Of a DNA stretch of 64,000 nt, positions 8,175-17,753 are shown piece after piece (positions within the stretch are counted from its first letter, which is position 1; every line of letters begins with the position of its first letter). Made by a program: the position numbers and the translations under genes. Below the pieces are notes generated by a model, which saw only the letters and a program-made list of their open reading frames with translations, was not told where the DNA came from and did not search any database. This stretch comes from Mycobacterium sp. URHD0025 (GTDB lineage Bacteria > Actinomycetota > Actinomycetes > Mycobacteriales > Mycobacteriaceae), in the NCBI RefSeq assembly GCF_000426065.1, contig NZ_AUEQ01000012.1, positions 272,249 through 336,248 of the forward strand. Direction: 5' to 3'.

Positions 8175-9392
8175 TTATCCGTCTCGCTCCGGCCTGGCCT
8201 CAAGGTCGGGTGCGGCTGCGGCGAGCAAGGCCTTCCGGTCACCGGTGAGCGGTGGATAGATCCGTTCGGTGTTGATGGTCTTCTTCGTGGTCTTGGCCAC
8301 CGTCCCGGTCGCGACGACGCGCCGGTCCCAGCCCTCGGTGTAGACCGCTCCGGCCGGACCCAGATCGAGAACGGTGACATACCAAGGGATTCGAAGCGCA
8401 CGCATGGGCAGGCCGAGAATGTCGCCGATCACGTTGTACCCGGCGTACCGACCCATCGGCCTGCCGTGCTGACACGACATCACGGACAGATGACCGTCAT
8501 CCACCCTCGCCGCGGCCACATCGCCTGCCGCGAAAACTCCGGGTGCACCGTCGACCCGTAGGAAGTCGTCGACGGCCAGCCGGCCGAACCGGTCCAGCGT
8601 CCCCGCGAACTGCGCTGTCAGAGGGTTGGCCCGCATTCCCGCGCACCACACGACGGTCGCGGTGGGCACCATGTCGCCCGATGAGAGCGTGACCGCACCG
8701 ATGTCGACGGCGTCGACGCTGACCCCGGTCATGACCTCGACCCCGTTCTCGGCCAACGCGGTTTCGATCACCGGGCGCGCCGATTCACCCATATCCGATC
8801 CCACCTGGGCGTTGTGATCGACCAGCAGAACTCGAGGCGTGACGGTGCCGGTGCACATCGTGGCGAGCCGCGCCGGGAGTTCGCATGCGGTCTCGATGCC
8901 GGTGAGCCCCGCCCCGACCACGACGACGGTGCAGGCGCCCGCCGTCTGGGGATCGGCGGTCACGATGTCCAGATGAGCGGCCAGCCGGGCGGCGCCGTCG
9001 AATGTGTCGACGTCGAAACCGAACTCGGCAAGGCCGGGGACATTCGGCCGCACGACCCGGCTGCCTGCCGCCAGCACCAGTCGGTCATAGTCGACAACCA
9101 GCGTTCGCCCGCCCTGCTGCGCGGTGACAGTTCGGGCCTCGACATCGATTGCGGTGACGTCGGCGACGATGTGACCGACGCCCACGGGATCGAGCAGTGT
9201 CTCCAGTGGGATCCGACATGCCGAGAGGTCGGTTTCGTAGTTGCGCACCCGGATGTCGTGGAAGGGCCGGTCGCTGATGACCGTGATCTCCACCGCGGTG
9301 GCTTCCGATCCGATCTCGTGGACCCGTCTGGCCGCGGCAAGCGCTGCCCACAACCCGGCGAAACCCGATCCGACGATCAGAACGCGGCCCAC
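8175..9392 (-). CDS. NAD(P)/FAD-dependent oxidoreductase, NDH-2-like
   Basis: 405 residues with two dinucleotide-binding motifs: VLIVGSGFAGLWAALAAAR at the N-terminus and VVVVGAGLTGIETACELPARL near residue 155. The FAD-closing segment GVFAAGDVAAARVDD is near residue 290. It is more divergent than its convergent neighbour and lacks the hydrophobic C-terminal helix, so it may act on a soluble acceptor. It belongs to the pyridine nucleotide-disulphide oxidoreductase superfamily, but the electron acceptor cannot be named. It ends 26 nt from the neighbouring gene and its promoter faces the Pro-rich secreted protein. Confidence 0.82.
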   Translation of the reverse strand: MGRVLIVGSGFAGLWAALAAARRVHEIGSEATAVEITVISDRPFHDIRVRNYETDLSACRIPLETLLDPVGVGHIVADVTAIDVEARTVTAQQGGRTLVVDYDRLVLAAGSRVVRPNVPGLAEFGFDVDTFDGAARLAAHLDIVTADPQTAGACTVVVVGAGLTGIETACELPARLATMCTGTVTPRVLLVDHNAQVGSDMGESARPVIETALAENGVEVMTGVSVDAVDIGAVTLSSGDMVPTATVVWCAGMRANPLTAQFAGTLDRFGRLAVDDFLRVDGAPGVFAAGDVAAARVDDGHLSVMSCQHGRPMGRYAGYNVIGDILGLPMRALRIPWYVTVLDLGPAGAVYTEGWDRRVVATGTVAKTTKKTINTERIYPPLTGDRKALLAAAAPDLEARPERDG

Positions 9393-9557
9393 CGATTCAG
9401 CGTGCCATGCGAGACACGTCGTGGTCGCCAGTATCGCCGCGCGCGAGCCCGCGCTTCATTCGGCGCAGTGTGCGACGATGCACAGTGCTCGTCCTGGCTG
9501 ATCCTGCTCCCCGATGCAGGCGTGTCGGCCGAGGTAACAGAGAGGACTGCCGGATTG

Positions 9558-10124
9558 ATGACCGAAGCGCGCCGCGCCACAGTCTCAGCCAAGGGTGCGA
9601 AGCTCGCGATCGCCGGGTTGAGCATCGTCGGAGCCGTGCTGACCAGTCCCGGTCAGGCAGCCGCCGACCCCGTCCTTCCTGATCCTCCGCCTGCACCGGC
9701 GGATCCCGCGGTGGCAGCACCGCCGCCGCCGGCCCCGGCCGGTCCGCCGCAGGTGCCCGAGATCGCCAATCCCGTGTACGGCTCGGGCCAGTACGGATCG
9801 GGTCCGATCGGCACATTGAGGGATCTGTGGCATCAAGCGCGCGATCCGGGTGGATTCCAGGGCGACGGGGGAATGCCCGAGGGTGGTGTTGCGCCGCCAC
9901 CGGGTGCCGGACCGCCGCCGCCCCTGCCGCCCGGCTACCGATCGATCAATGCTCCGGGCTCGGAGACACCGGTCACGGCACCGGCGCCCGGCACCGGACC
10001 GGCGGGCCCAGCGCTGCCGCCCGGGTACTACCCGTTGAACGGTCCGCCGCCTCCCGGCTACGAGTTCCACTCTCCGGGTGGGCCGGCCGCAGCTGCCGCG
10101 CCTCCGGCGGCGCCTACGCCGTGA
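9558..10124 (+). CDS. Proline-rich secreted protein
   Basis: 188 residues. It has an N-terminal signal peptide (KLAIAGLSIVGAVLTSPGQAAADP). A low-complexity Pro/Ala/Gly body then follows, with two copies of an LPPGY motif (LPPGYRSIN and LPPGYYPLN) and a PPPPGYEF ending. The folded-looking segment is short (NPVYGSGQYGSGPIGTLRDL). The start is ATG 9558, in good position for the signal. Such Pro-rich exported proteins are common in mycobacterial envelopes. No enzymatic motif is visible. The last 11 bases overlap the convergent epimerase gene. Confidence 0.72.
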   Translation: MTEARRATVSAKGAKLAIAGLSIVGAVLTSPGQAAADPVLPDPPPAPADPAVAAPPPPAPAGPPQVPEIANPVYGSGQYGSGPIGTLRDLWHQARDPGGFQGDGGMPEGGVAPPPGAGPPPPLPPGYRSINAPGSETPVTAPAPGTGPAGPALPPGYYPLNGPPPPGYEFHSPGGPAAAAAPPAAPTP

Positions 10125-11475
10125 CCGCGCGTCCCAATACGTGGCGTAGCGCCTGATCCAGGTCGGGATGGCGGAAGCGGTGTTCGGCGGCGGTGAGCAC
10201 CGCGGGGACTGCGCGTTGGCTGGCGCAGGCCAGTTCGCGAGCACCCTGGTCGCCCAGCAGTAACCGAGGCCCCAGCGTCGGTACCGGCAGAATCGTCGGG
10301 CGGCTCAACACGTGACCGAGCGTGTCGGTGTACTCAGAGTTGCGTACCGGCTGCGGTGCCACGGCGTTGACCGGCCCCGACAACTGGCTGTCCCACAGCG
10401 CACGGTGATAGATGTCGACCAGGTCGTCGATTCCGATCCAGGGCAACCACTGCTGCCCGTCACCGATACGCCCGCCGAGCCCGGCCGCGAACAATGGCCG
10501 CAGCAGTCGCAGGGTGCCACCGCTCGGTGACTGCACGATGCCCGTGCGGACACGCACCACACGCACACCCGAATCCGCGGCCGGTGCCAGTGCGTCCTCC
10601 CATCCGGCCACGACGTCGGCCAGGAAACCATCGCCGCGTTCGCTCGACTCGGTGAGTACCTCGTCGCCGCGGTCGTAGCCGTAGAAGCCGACCGCCGAGG
10701 CGCTGATCAGGACTTGTGGTCCAGCGTCGGCATGCGCGGCGATCTCGGCGAGCCGGCGGGTCGGCGCGATGCGGCTGTCGCGAATGGCCTGGCGGTGTTT
10801 GTCGGTGAACCGGCCGGCGATCGACGCTCCGGCCAGGTGGATGACAGCATCGACGCCGTCCAGCAGATGCGGATCGGGATCGTTCGGATTCCATTGGCGC
10901 TCATCGAGTTTGGTCGATGGGTGGCGTACCAGGCGGATGACCTGATGACCTCCGGTGCTCAAGAAAGCTGACAATGCCGAACCGACGAGTCCGGAAGCTC
11001 CGGTGACGGCTACGGTCAGCGGTTTCAAGCCATGCGTCCGGGCCAGTTGATGGGCGGCGAGGTCATCGACCAGCTGACGGTGGCGATAAGCGAACATCGG
11101 ACGCAGTAACCGCCCGGGAATCGGGGTTTCCACCCGGTCGGTCATACGGGTGTGGGTCGCGTCGATGGCTTCGAAGTCATGTATGTGCTTCCAGCGCACC
11201 GCCAGCGCCGCCGGCAACGAGGCGGGTGCGCCGGCGGCGACCTTGTCGACGAAGCGCCGTGGCGGATCGTAGGCGTCGGCCTGGTGCTGGGCCACCCAAC
11301 GCAAACCGCCGGGCAGGGCGAGCTCGGCGCGGCCGTCCCGCAGTGAGGACGCCTCGGTTCTGAGGTGCATGGGTTGCCATGGCGGCGACAGCCTGGCGAA
11401 CGCGCCGGGCCGGGCGTGCCAGGCAAAGACTTCTTCAATCGGGGCGCCGACGACGCTGGAGTACACCAATCCCAT
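10114..11475 (-). CDS. TIGR01777-type epimerase with N-terminal SRPBCC domain
   Basis: 453 residues in two parts. Residues 1-150 look like a polyketide-cyclase/SRPBCC lipid-binding fold (MGLVYSSVVGAPIEEVFAWH, W at 'PPWQPMHL'). Residues 153-453 are an atypical SDR of the TIGR01777 family, with the NADP motif TVAVTGASGLVGSALSAFL and the later VLISASAVGFYGYDRGDEVLTE. This fusion is common in actinobacteria. The reaction is unknown, though related proteins are called nucleoside-diphosphate-sugar epimerase. Both domains are complete. The gene overlaps its convergent neighbour by 11 bases and lies 9 nt after a small membrane protein on the same strand. Confidence 0.88.
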   Translation of the reverse strand: MGLVYSSVVGAPIEEVFAWHARPGAFARLSPPWQPMHLRTEASSLRDGRAELALPGGLRWVAQHQADAYDPPRRFVDKVAAGAPASLPAALAVRWKHIHDFEAIDATHTRMTDRVETPIPGRLLRPMFAYRHRQLVDDLAAHQLARTHGLKPLTVAVTGASGLVGSALSAFLSTGGHQVIRLVRHPSTKLDERQWNPNDPDPHLLDGVDAVIHLAGASIAGRFTDKHRQAIRDSRIAPTRRLAEIAAHADAGPQVLISASAVGFYGYDRGDEVLTESSERGDGFLADVVAGWEDALAPAADSGVRVVRVRTGIVQSPSGGTLRLLRPLFAAGLGGRIGDGQQWLPWIGIDDLVDIYHRALWDSQLSGPVNAVAPQPVRNSEYTDTLGHVLSRPTILPVPTLGPRLLLGDQGARELACASQRAVPAVLTAAEHRFRHPDLDQALRHVLGRAVTA

Positions 11476-11484
11476 CGACCGACG

Positions 11485-11922
11485 TTACCCGCGATTCGGG
11501 ACGGACAGGGGCCGCGCGTTTCTCGCTCGTGCGCCCGCGTAGGCGAACAGCAGTCCGGTCCCGATCTCAGAAAGGGCTGTCACCCAGGAGAACCACGTGA
11601 CATTGATGCGTGGTCCGCTGATGAAGCTGTCCTGGAAGGCCGGCCAGAAACTCGGCAGCAGGTGCGCATAGCTGAACACGAGTGCGCTTCCGACGCCGGC
11701 GAAGACCGCCGCTTCGGGAGCCCGTGGAATGCTGCGCAATGCCATGGTGATCGCGATGACGACGACCACGCCCTGAACCATTCCGCCGGCCATGATGAAG
11801 GTCGGGGATGCAGACATTCCTCGCCGCAGATGATCGGCCACGTGTAGCCCCCAGCCGAGCAGGAACATCCACGCGGTGATACGCAGAAAGCGGTGAGCCG
11901 CAACATCGTTCGGTGCCGTCAT
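11485..11922 (-). CDS. Small four-helix membrane protein, unknown function
   Basis: 145 residues. Four hydrophobic segments are visible, near residues 12-28 (TAWMFLLGWGLHVADHL), 43-62 (MAGGMVQGVVVVIAITMAL), 72-90 and 105-125. The order and the short polar loops suggest a small integral membrane protein. I do not recognise a named family. It is on the same strand as the epimerase, only 9 nt upstream of that gene's start, so the two are probably one transcript. Confidence 0.65.
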   Translation of the reverse strand: MTAPNDVAAHRFLRITAWMFLLGWGLHVADHLRRGMSASPTFIMAGGMVQGVVVVIAITMALRSIPRAPEAAVFAGVGSALVFSYAHLLPSFWPAFQDSFISGPRINVTWFSWVTALSEIGTGLLFAYAGARARNARPLSVPNRG

Positions 11923-12070
11923 ATGACCCCCATCGACGAACTACTACAACCGATAGTAGATCGCCTCGCGGCCCAGGGCAATGCCGAAGATCGCGGGAAT
12001 GTCCATGGGACCGGGTAAACCGGCTCGGCCTGTGTCCGTAAAGGCCGCGTCCGTAAAGGCTGTGGGGGAG

Positions 12071-12676
12071 CTAGGCCGGACGGAGGATCGCGACGAGGAA
12101 GTCCGAGCTTTCGGTGAACGGACGAACATCCCAGGTGGACAGCAATTGATCCGGAACCAATCCGGCCGTTGCCGCGTCGTCGAGGAACTGATCGAACCCG
12201 TACTCGCGGCCGGCGCCGAATCCGATCACCGCTCGGCCGTCGTCGGCGAGGTGGGCGCGCAGCCGCCCGAGCACCAGCACCCGGGTGCTGGGGGCGAGGA
12301 ACGTCATCACGTTGCCCGCGGAGACGATGATGTCGAACGGGTCGGCGATGCCGCGCGCCGGCAGGTCGAGTTCGGCCAGGTCGCCGACGAGCCACCGGGG
12401 CCCAGGATGATCGTTCTCGGCCGCCTCGATCAGTACCGGGTCCACGTCGACGCCGACCACCTGGTGCCCGGCGCCGGCCAGATATGCGCCCACCCGCCCG
12501 GGACCGCAGCCGGCATCCAGGATGCGGGCGTTGCGCGGCGCCATCGCGTCCACAAGACGAGCTTCGCCGGCCAGGTCCTCGCCGGCTCGCTCCAACGCGC
12601 GAAAGCGTTCGATGTACCAGTGCGAGTGGCCGGGATCGGCCGCGACTTTCTGCATCCACATGCTCGGCTCGACCAT
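12071..12676 (-). CDS. Class I SAM-dependent methyltransferase
   Basis: 201 residues. Motif I is ARILDAGCGPGRVGAYLAGAG (near residue 48), followed by VVGVDVDPVLIEAAE with the ribose-binding Asp and then the acidic-loop motif GDLAELDL. DIIVSAGNVMTFLAPSTR and VLGRLRAHLADDGRAVIGFG are the post-motifs of the Methyltransf_25/11 families. The N-terminus MVEPSMWMQKVAADPGHSHW occurs in mycobacterial homologues. No acceptor can be inferred. It is a single gene; the region 11923-12070 upstream of the membrane protein carries no ORF I can support. Confidence 0.82.
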   Translation of the reverse strand: MVEPSMWMQKVAADPGHSHWYIERFRALERAGEDLAGEARLVDAMAPRNARILDAGCGPGRVGAYLAGAGHQVVGVDVDPVLIEAAENDHPGPRWLVGDLAELDLPARGIADPFDIIVSAGNVMTFLAPSTRVLVLGRLRAHLADDGRAVIGFGAGREYGFDQFLDDAATAGLVPDQLLSTWDVRPFTESSDFLVAILRPA

Positions 12677-12724
12677 ATGAGCATTGTCGCAAGCGTGGAC
12701 CGGGCTCCGGGTTGGCGGTGTAGG

Positions 12725-13363
12725 TCAGCCCTGGGCGTCGAGGATCTTGATCGCGAAGATCAGCGAATCGCCCGCCTGGATACCGGCGGCGGGCTCGCCC
12801 TCGGGATAGCCGTCGGCCGAGGTCATCGCGACCGCCACGGTGGATCCGACTTTCTGTCCCGAAATGGCCTTCTGGAAGCCGGGCACCACGCCATTGAGCG
12901 GGAAGTCGACCGGCTCGCCGCGTTCGTAGCTGCTGTCGAACACCGATCCGTCGCGTCCGTTGACGCCCATGTAGCAGACCGTGACGTTGGCCGACGGTGA
13001 GACGACCGGACCGTCACCGGCCTTGAGGGTGTGCACCTGGGTCTCGGCCACGCTGAACGGCCCGGTCACCTTGACCACCGGAGCCGCGGTGTCGGTGGAG
13101 CCGGTGACCGCGACGTTGCCGCTCGCCCCGGACAGCGTCCATTCGGGAGTGCCGGCGTTCTGTGGCGCTGCCGTCGGGCATGTGCTGGCCTCGGTGGCCG
13201 TCTCGGCGATGGACGGAGTGAGTGCATCGGCCACCGACGGCGTGCTCGCCGAGGATGTGGCCGAGGAGGTTTCCGTGTCCGAGCCGCACGCGGCAAGCGC
13301 CATGGTCAACGACGCGGCACAGGCCACGAGCACAAACGAGGAAGGCACGCGAAAGGAGTTCAT
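12725..13363 (-). CDS. FKBP-type peptidyl-prolyl cis-trans isomerase lipoprotein
   Basis: 212 residues. A lipoprotein signal is visible (SLTMALAACGSD: lipobox LAAC), then a Ser/Thr-rich linker. The FKBP domain is at about residues 110-212 (GDGPVVSPSANVTVCYMGVN, then DGSVFDSSYERGEPVDFPLN, then VVPGFQKAISGQKVGSTVAV, then FAIKILDA). It would catalyse proline isomerisation during folding of exported proteins, anchored at the outer face of the membrane. ATG 13363 is preceded by GAAAGGAG. The longer frame to 13528 has no signal peptide. The final GDSLIFAIKILDA motif shows the domain is complete. Confidence 0.88.
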   Translation of the reverse strand: MNSFRVPSSFVLVACAASLTMALAACGSDTETSSATSSASTPSVADALTPSIAETATEASTCPTAAPQNAGTPEWTLSGASGNVAVTGSTDTAAPVVKVTGPFSVAETQVHTLKAGDGPVVSPSANVTVCYMGVNGRDGSVFDSSYERGEPVDFPLNGVVPGFQKAISGQKVGSTVAVAMTSADGYPEGEPAAGIQAGDSLIFAIKILDAQG

Positions 13364-13536
13364 CCCCGTCACGCTACAGCCGCGTCGGCCGGGGACTGCC
13401 CACGGCTGGCGCCGCGGTGCGGGGTTGCGCGACGAACCTGACGGGTCGCGTGGGGTGCGCCGATCAGAGGTGTTGTACTGCAGTGAGTTTGGCCAGAACC
13501 TTGATACCTTCCAACTTAGCCGCCACACTCGAGGTG

Positions 13537-13968
13537 ATGGCTGAATGCCTCGACTTCACAGGCATGTTGCGTTCGGCCGGGCTCCGCGTCACCCGCCCCC
13601 GGCTGGCGGTGCTCGACGCGGTGAACAAGCATCCACACGCCGAAACCGACCTGGTCATCCGAGCGGCCCGCGTCCAGCTCCCCGATATCTCGCACCAGAC
13701 CGTGTATGACGCGCTCAATGCGCTGACCGCGACCGGCTTGGTACGTCGCATACAGCCGACCGGATCGGTGGCCCGCTATGAGACGCGGGTCGGCGACAAC
13801 CACCACCATGTCGTGTGCCGATCGTGCGGTGTCATCGCCGATGTGGACTGCGCCGTGGGCGATGCGCCGTGCCTGACCGCATCCGACGACAACGGCTTTG
13901 CCATCGATGAAGCCGAGGTCATCTATTGGGGTCAATGTCCTGACTGTTCACGCTCTCGAAGTACTTGA
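13537..13968 (+). CDS. furA: Ferric-uptake-type regulator FurA, redox regulator of katG
   Basis: 143 residues of the Fur family, closest in plan to mycobacterial FurA. It has the winged-helix part (LRVTRPRLAVLDAVNKHPHA, then ISHQTVYDALNALTATGLVR), the His-rich metal-sensing segment NHHHVVCRSCG, and further Cys residues in DCAVGDAPC and CPDC. In M. tuberculosis FurA represses its own promoter and the downstream katG, released by peroxide. The start is ATG 13537 or GTG 13534. The 5' end is close to a likely leaderless transcript as in M. tuberculosis, with TTGATA about 30 nt upstream as a -35. katG begins 36 nt downstream. Confidence 0.9.
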   Translation: MAECLDFTGMLRSAGLRVTRPRLAVLDAVNKHPHAETDLVIRAARVQLPDISHQTVYDALNALTATGLVRRIQPTGSVARYETRVGDNHHHVVCRSCGVIADVDCAVGDAPCLTASDDNGFAIDEAEVIYWGQCPDCSRSRST

Positions 13969-14004
13969 CGGCAACCCCGTCAGTCAACGATGAAAGGGAA
14001 TGTA

Positions 14005-16260
<2,256 letters not shown>

Positions 16261-16279
16261 GCCGAGCGGAGCGGTGTCT

Positions 16280-16858
16280 CTATCCCGACAAACGTGTACT
16301 GAGCACCGCGGGACTCCATTTCGGCCACGTCGGCGATCCGACGACGAATCCGCCGGCGATCTGAGCGACGATCCGGGGGCCTCTGATGGTGCTGTTGTCG
16401 TAGAACGTCGCGGAGTCCGCACGCACCGCGGCGACGGCGACAAGGTCCCAAAGGCGTTGGTAGCGTTCCCGAATCTTCGCCTCGGGCACATCGTGGCCAC
16501 CCGCCTGGACGCGGTGGCGCACGCGCTGAACAGCCAGATCTTCGGGGATCAGCAGGCAATGCAGTACGACGGTGTATCCGGCCGCGTGTGCGTGGTCGAT
16601 GAGTTCGAGCTTGGAAGGATGTGAGAACACCGTCTCGGCGATGAACGACTCACCGAGATCGATGAGTTTGGTCCGGGTTTCGGCGGCGACCAGTGCGGCC
16701 TCGTAGGAGTGCGGGCCAGGGTCGTGGGGCCACCGTCGTTTGGCGATCTCATCGGCATTGACGAAAGCGCTGCCGGGCAGAAGAGGTGCGAGGGTGAGTT
16801 CGACAAAGGTGGACTTGCCGGCGCCGTTGCAACCGACGACGAGGTCGAGGCGCTTCAC
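16280..16858 (-). CDS. Zeta-toxin-like P-loop kinase
   Basis: 192 residues. The Walker A motif GCNGAGKST is at residues 9-17. The family-typical sequence VNADEIAKRRWP follows near residue 35, where Asp is the presumed general base of zeta toxins. FIAETVFSHPSKLELI lies near residue 72 and a lid region RVRHRVQAGGHDVP further on. Zeta toxins phosphorylate UDP-N-acetylglucosamine and block wall synthesis; other members are chromosomal kinases of unknown substrate. The gene is 37 nt downstream of a ParD-like antitoxin on the same strand. I infer a toxin-antitoxin operon from the pairing and the upstream operator. The activity itself is not shown. Confidence 0.82.
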   Translation of the reverse strand: MKRLDLVVGCNGAGKSTFVELTLAPLLPGSAFVNADEIAKRRWPHDPGPHSYEAALVAAETRTKLIDLGESFIAETVFSHPSKLELIDHAHAAGYTVVLHCLLIPEDLAVQRVRHRVQAGGHDVPEAKIRERYQRLWDLVAVAAVRADSATFYDNSTIRGPRIVAQIAGGFVVGSPTWPKWSPAVLSTRLSG

Positions 16859-16895
16859 CGCGTGACAGTGCGGTCCGTGTCAGCGCAAACCACGA

Positions 16896-17285
16896 TCACG
16901 GTTGGTGCGCCAGCACCGCAGTGCTGCCGTCGGGGCGGTACTGCACGATCTCGCCGTTGTCGTCGAGGGCTACCGTGGTGATCCCGCGTCCGGCCAGCGT
17001 CTTGCCGTAGTCGGCGCGGGCCAGGCTCTCCTCGATGGAGGCGGCGATCTCGGCGTCGAACACGGTGCCTTCCTCGGCCGTCAATTCGCGCAGGGGGATG
17101 TCGCCCGCCAACGCTGACTCCACCTTGCGGCGCGCCGCGCTGTGCTGGCTCGATACCGCCCGTCCCACTCGCGCCCAGTGGTCGAGTTGCTGTTTGGCCG
17201 ATCGGCTCTGACGTGCGCCTTCTGCGGCAGCACTGTCCATCAGGTCGGCGGCGAACCGGGTGACCCGATCTGCGGTGTCGGTCAT
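16896..17285 (-). CDS. ParD-like antitoxin, first gene of the zeta-type TA operon
   Basis: 129 residues of the 'TA system antitoxin ParD' family. The N-terminal half is helical and DNA-binding-like (FAADLMDSAAAEGARQSRSAKQQLDHWARVG contains the typical SAKQQLDHWARVGR core). The C-terminal part (LTAEEGTVFDAEIAASIEES, then GRGITTVALDDNGEIVQYRPDG) is conserved in mycobacterial homologues. ATG 17285 is preceded by GGAGGT. The antitoxin precedes the kinase by 37 nt. It most likely neutralises the zeta-type protein and represses its own promoter through the inverted repeats upstream of the start. Confidence 0.8.
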   Translation of the reverse strand: MTDTADRVTRFAADLMDSAAAEGARQSRSAKQQLDHWARVGRAVSSQHSAARRKVESALAGDIPLRELTAEEGTVFDAEIAASIEESLARADYGKTLAGRGITTVALDDNGEIVQYRPDGSTAVLAHQP

Positions 17286-17295
17286 GACGGACCTC

Positions 17296-17337
17296 CGTTG
17301 TAGCAGTCTGAAACCAGCGTAGCAGAATGCTACAACG
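17296..17337 (-). promoter_or_regulatory. Operator of the zeta-type toxin-antitoxin operon
   Basis: Two perfect 10-base arms, CGTTGTAGCA (17296-17305) and TGCTACAACG (17328-17337), are separated by 22 bases. Inside, GTAGCA (17319-17324) pairs with TGCTAC (17328-17333) over a 3-base spacer. Three GTAGCA half-sites thus sit directly before the antitoxin start, a layout typical of autorepression by an antitoxin or TA complex. Confidence 0.7.
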
Positions 17338-17753
17338 TTGGCAGTCCCGGCGTTATGCCCCGAAATATGCCCTCGATATCACCGCGTTCTCGGCCGTACC
17401 GCCCGATTGATGACGTCAACATCATCAAGGTTCCCACGGTGATGGAGCTTGCCGGCGCCGAAGGCGGCGAAAGGTCGGATGGTGACGCGACTGCCACGGT
17501 CGGATGTGCGGTGCGGCGGTTTCGCCCGGCACGAGCGCGGAGAGTGCTGCCGACGGGCACGACCGGCAAGGTCACCGATTTTTGCCGCAGCCCTGCCGTC
17601 GTCGTCACGCCGGCCGCGACGTACGGGGGCAGCCGCCGGACATCCGTAAAGCCTTTGAAGTCAACCGTTTCAGGCCGCCGCGCGCCTAGACTTGTGGGCA
17701 TCAGGGCAGCCGGATTCGTGCCCCAGAGCTCGTGACAACTTAAGGAGGGGACC
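17338..17753. other. Intergenic region, no supported gene
   Basis: Between the TA operon promoter and the LysM-esterase gene. A 126-codon open frame on the plus strand (17355-17735) and one on the minus strand exist. Both are Arg/Ser/Pro-rich and resemble no family, so I do not call them. The end holds the strong ribosome site AAGGAGGGG at 17741-17749 for the LysM gene. The frame upstream of the LysM gene is closed by TGA at 17733-17735, which decides that the LysM gene starts at 17754. Confidence 0.5.

Noticed and set aside
17355..17735. 126-codon ORF before the LysM gene
   Set aside because: Arg/Ser/Pro-rich, no family, closed by TGA 18 bases before the LysM start; no ribosome site.
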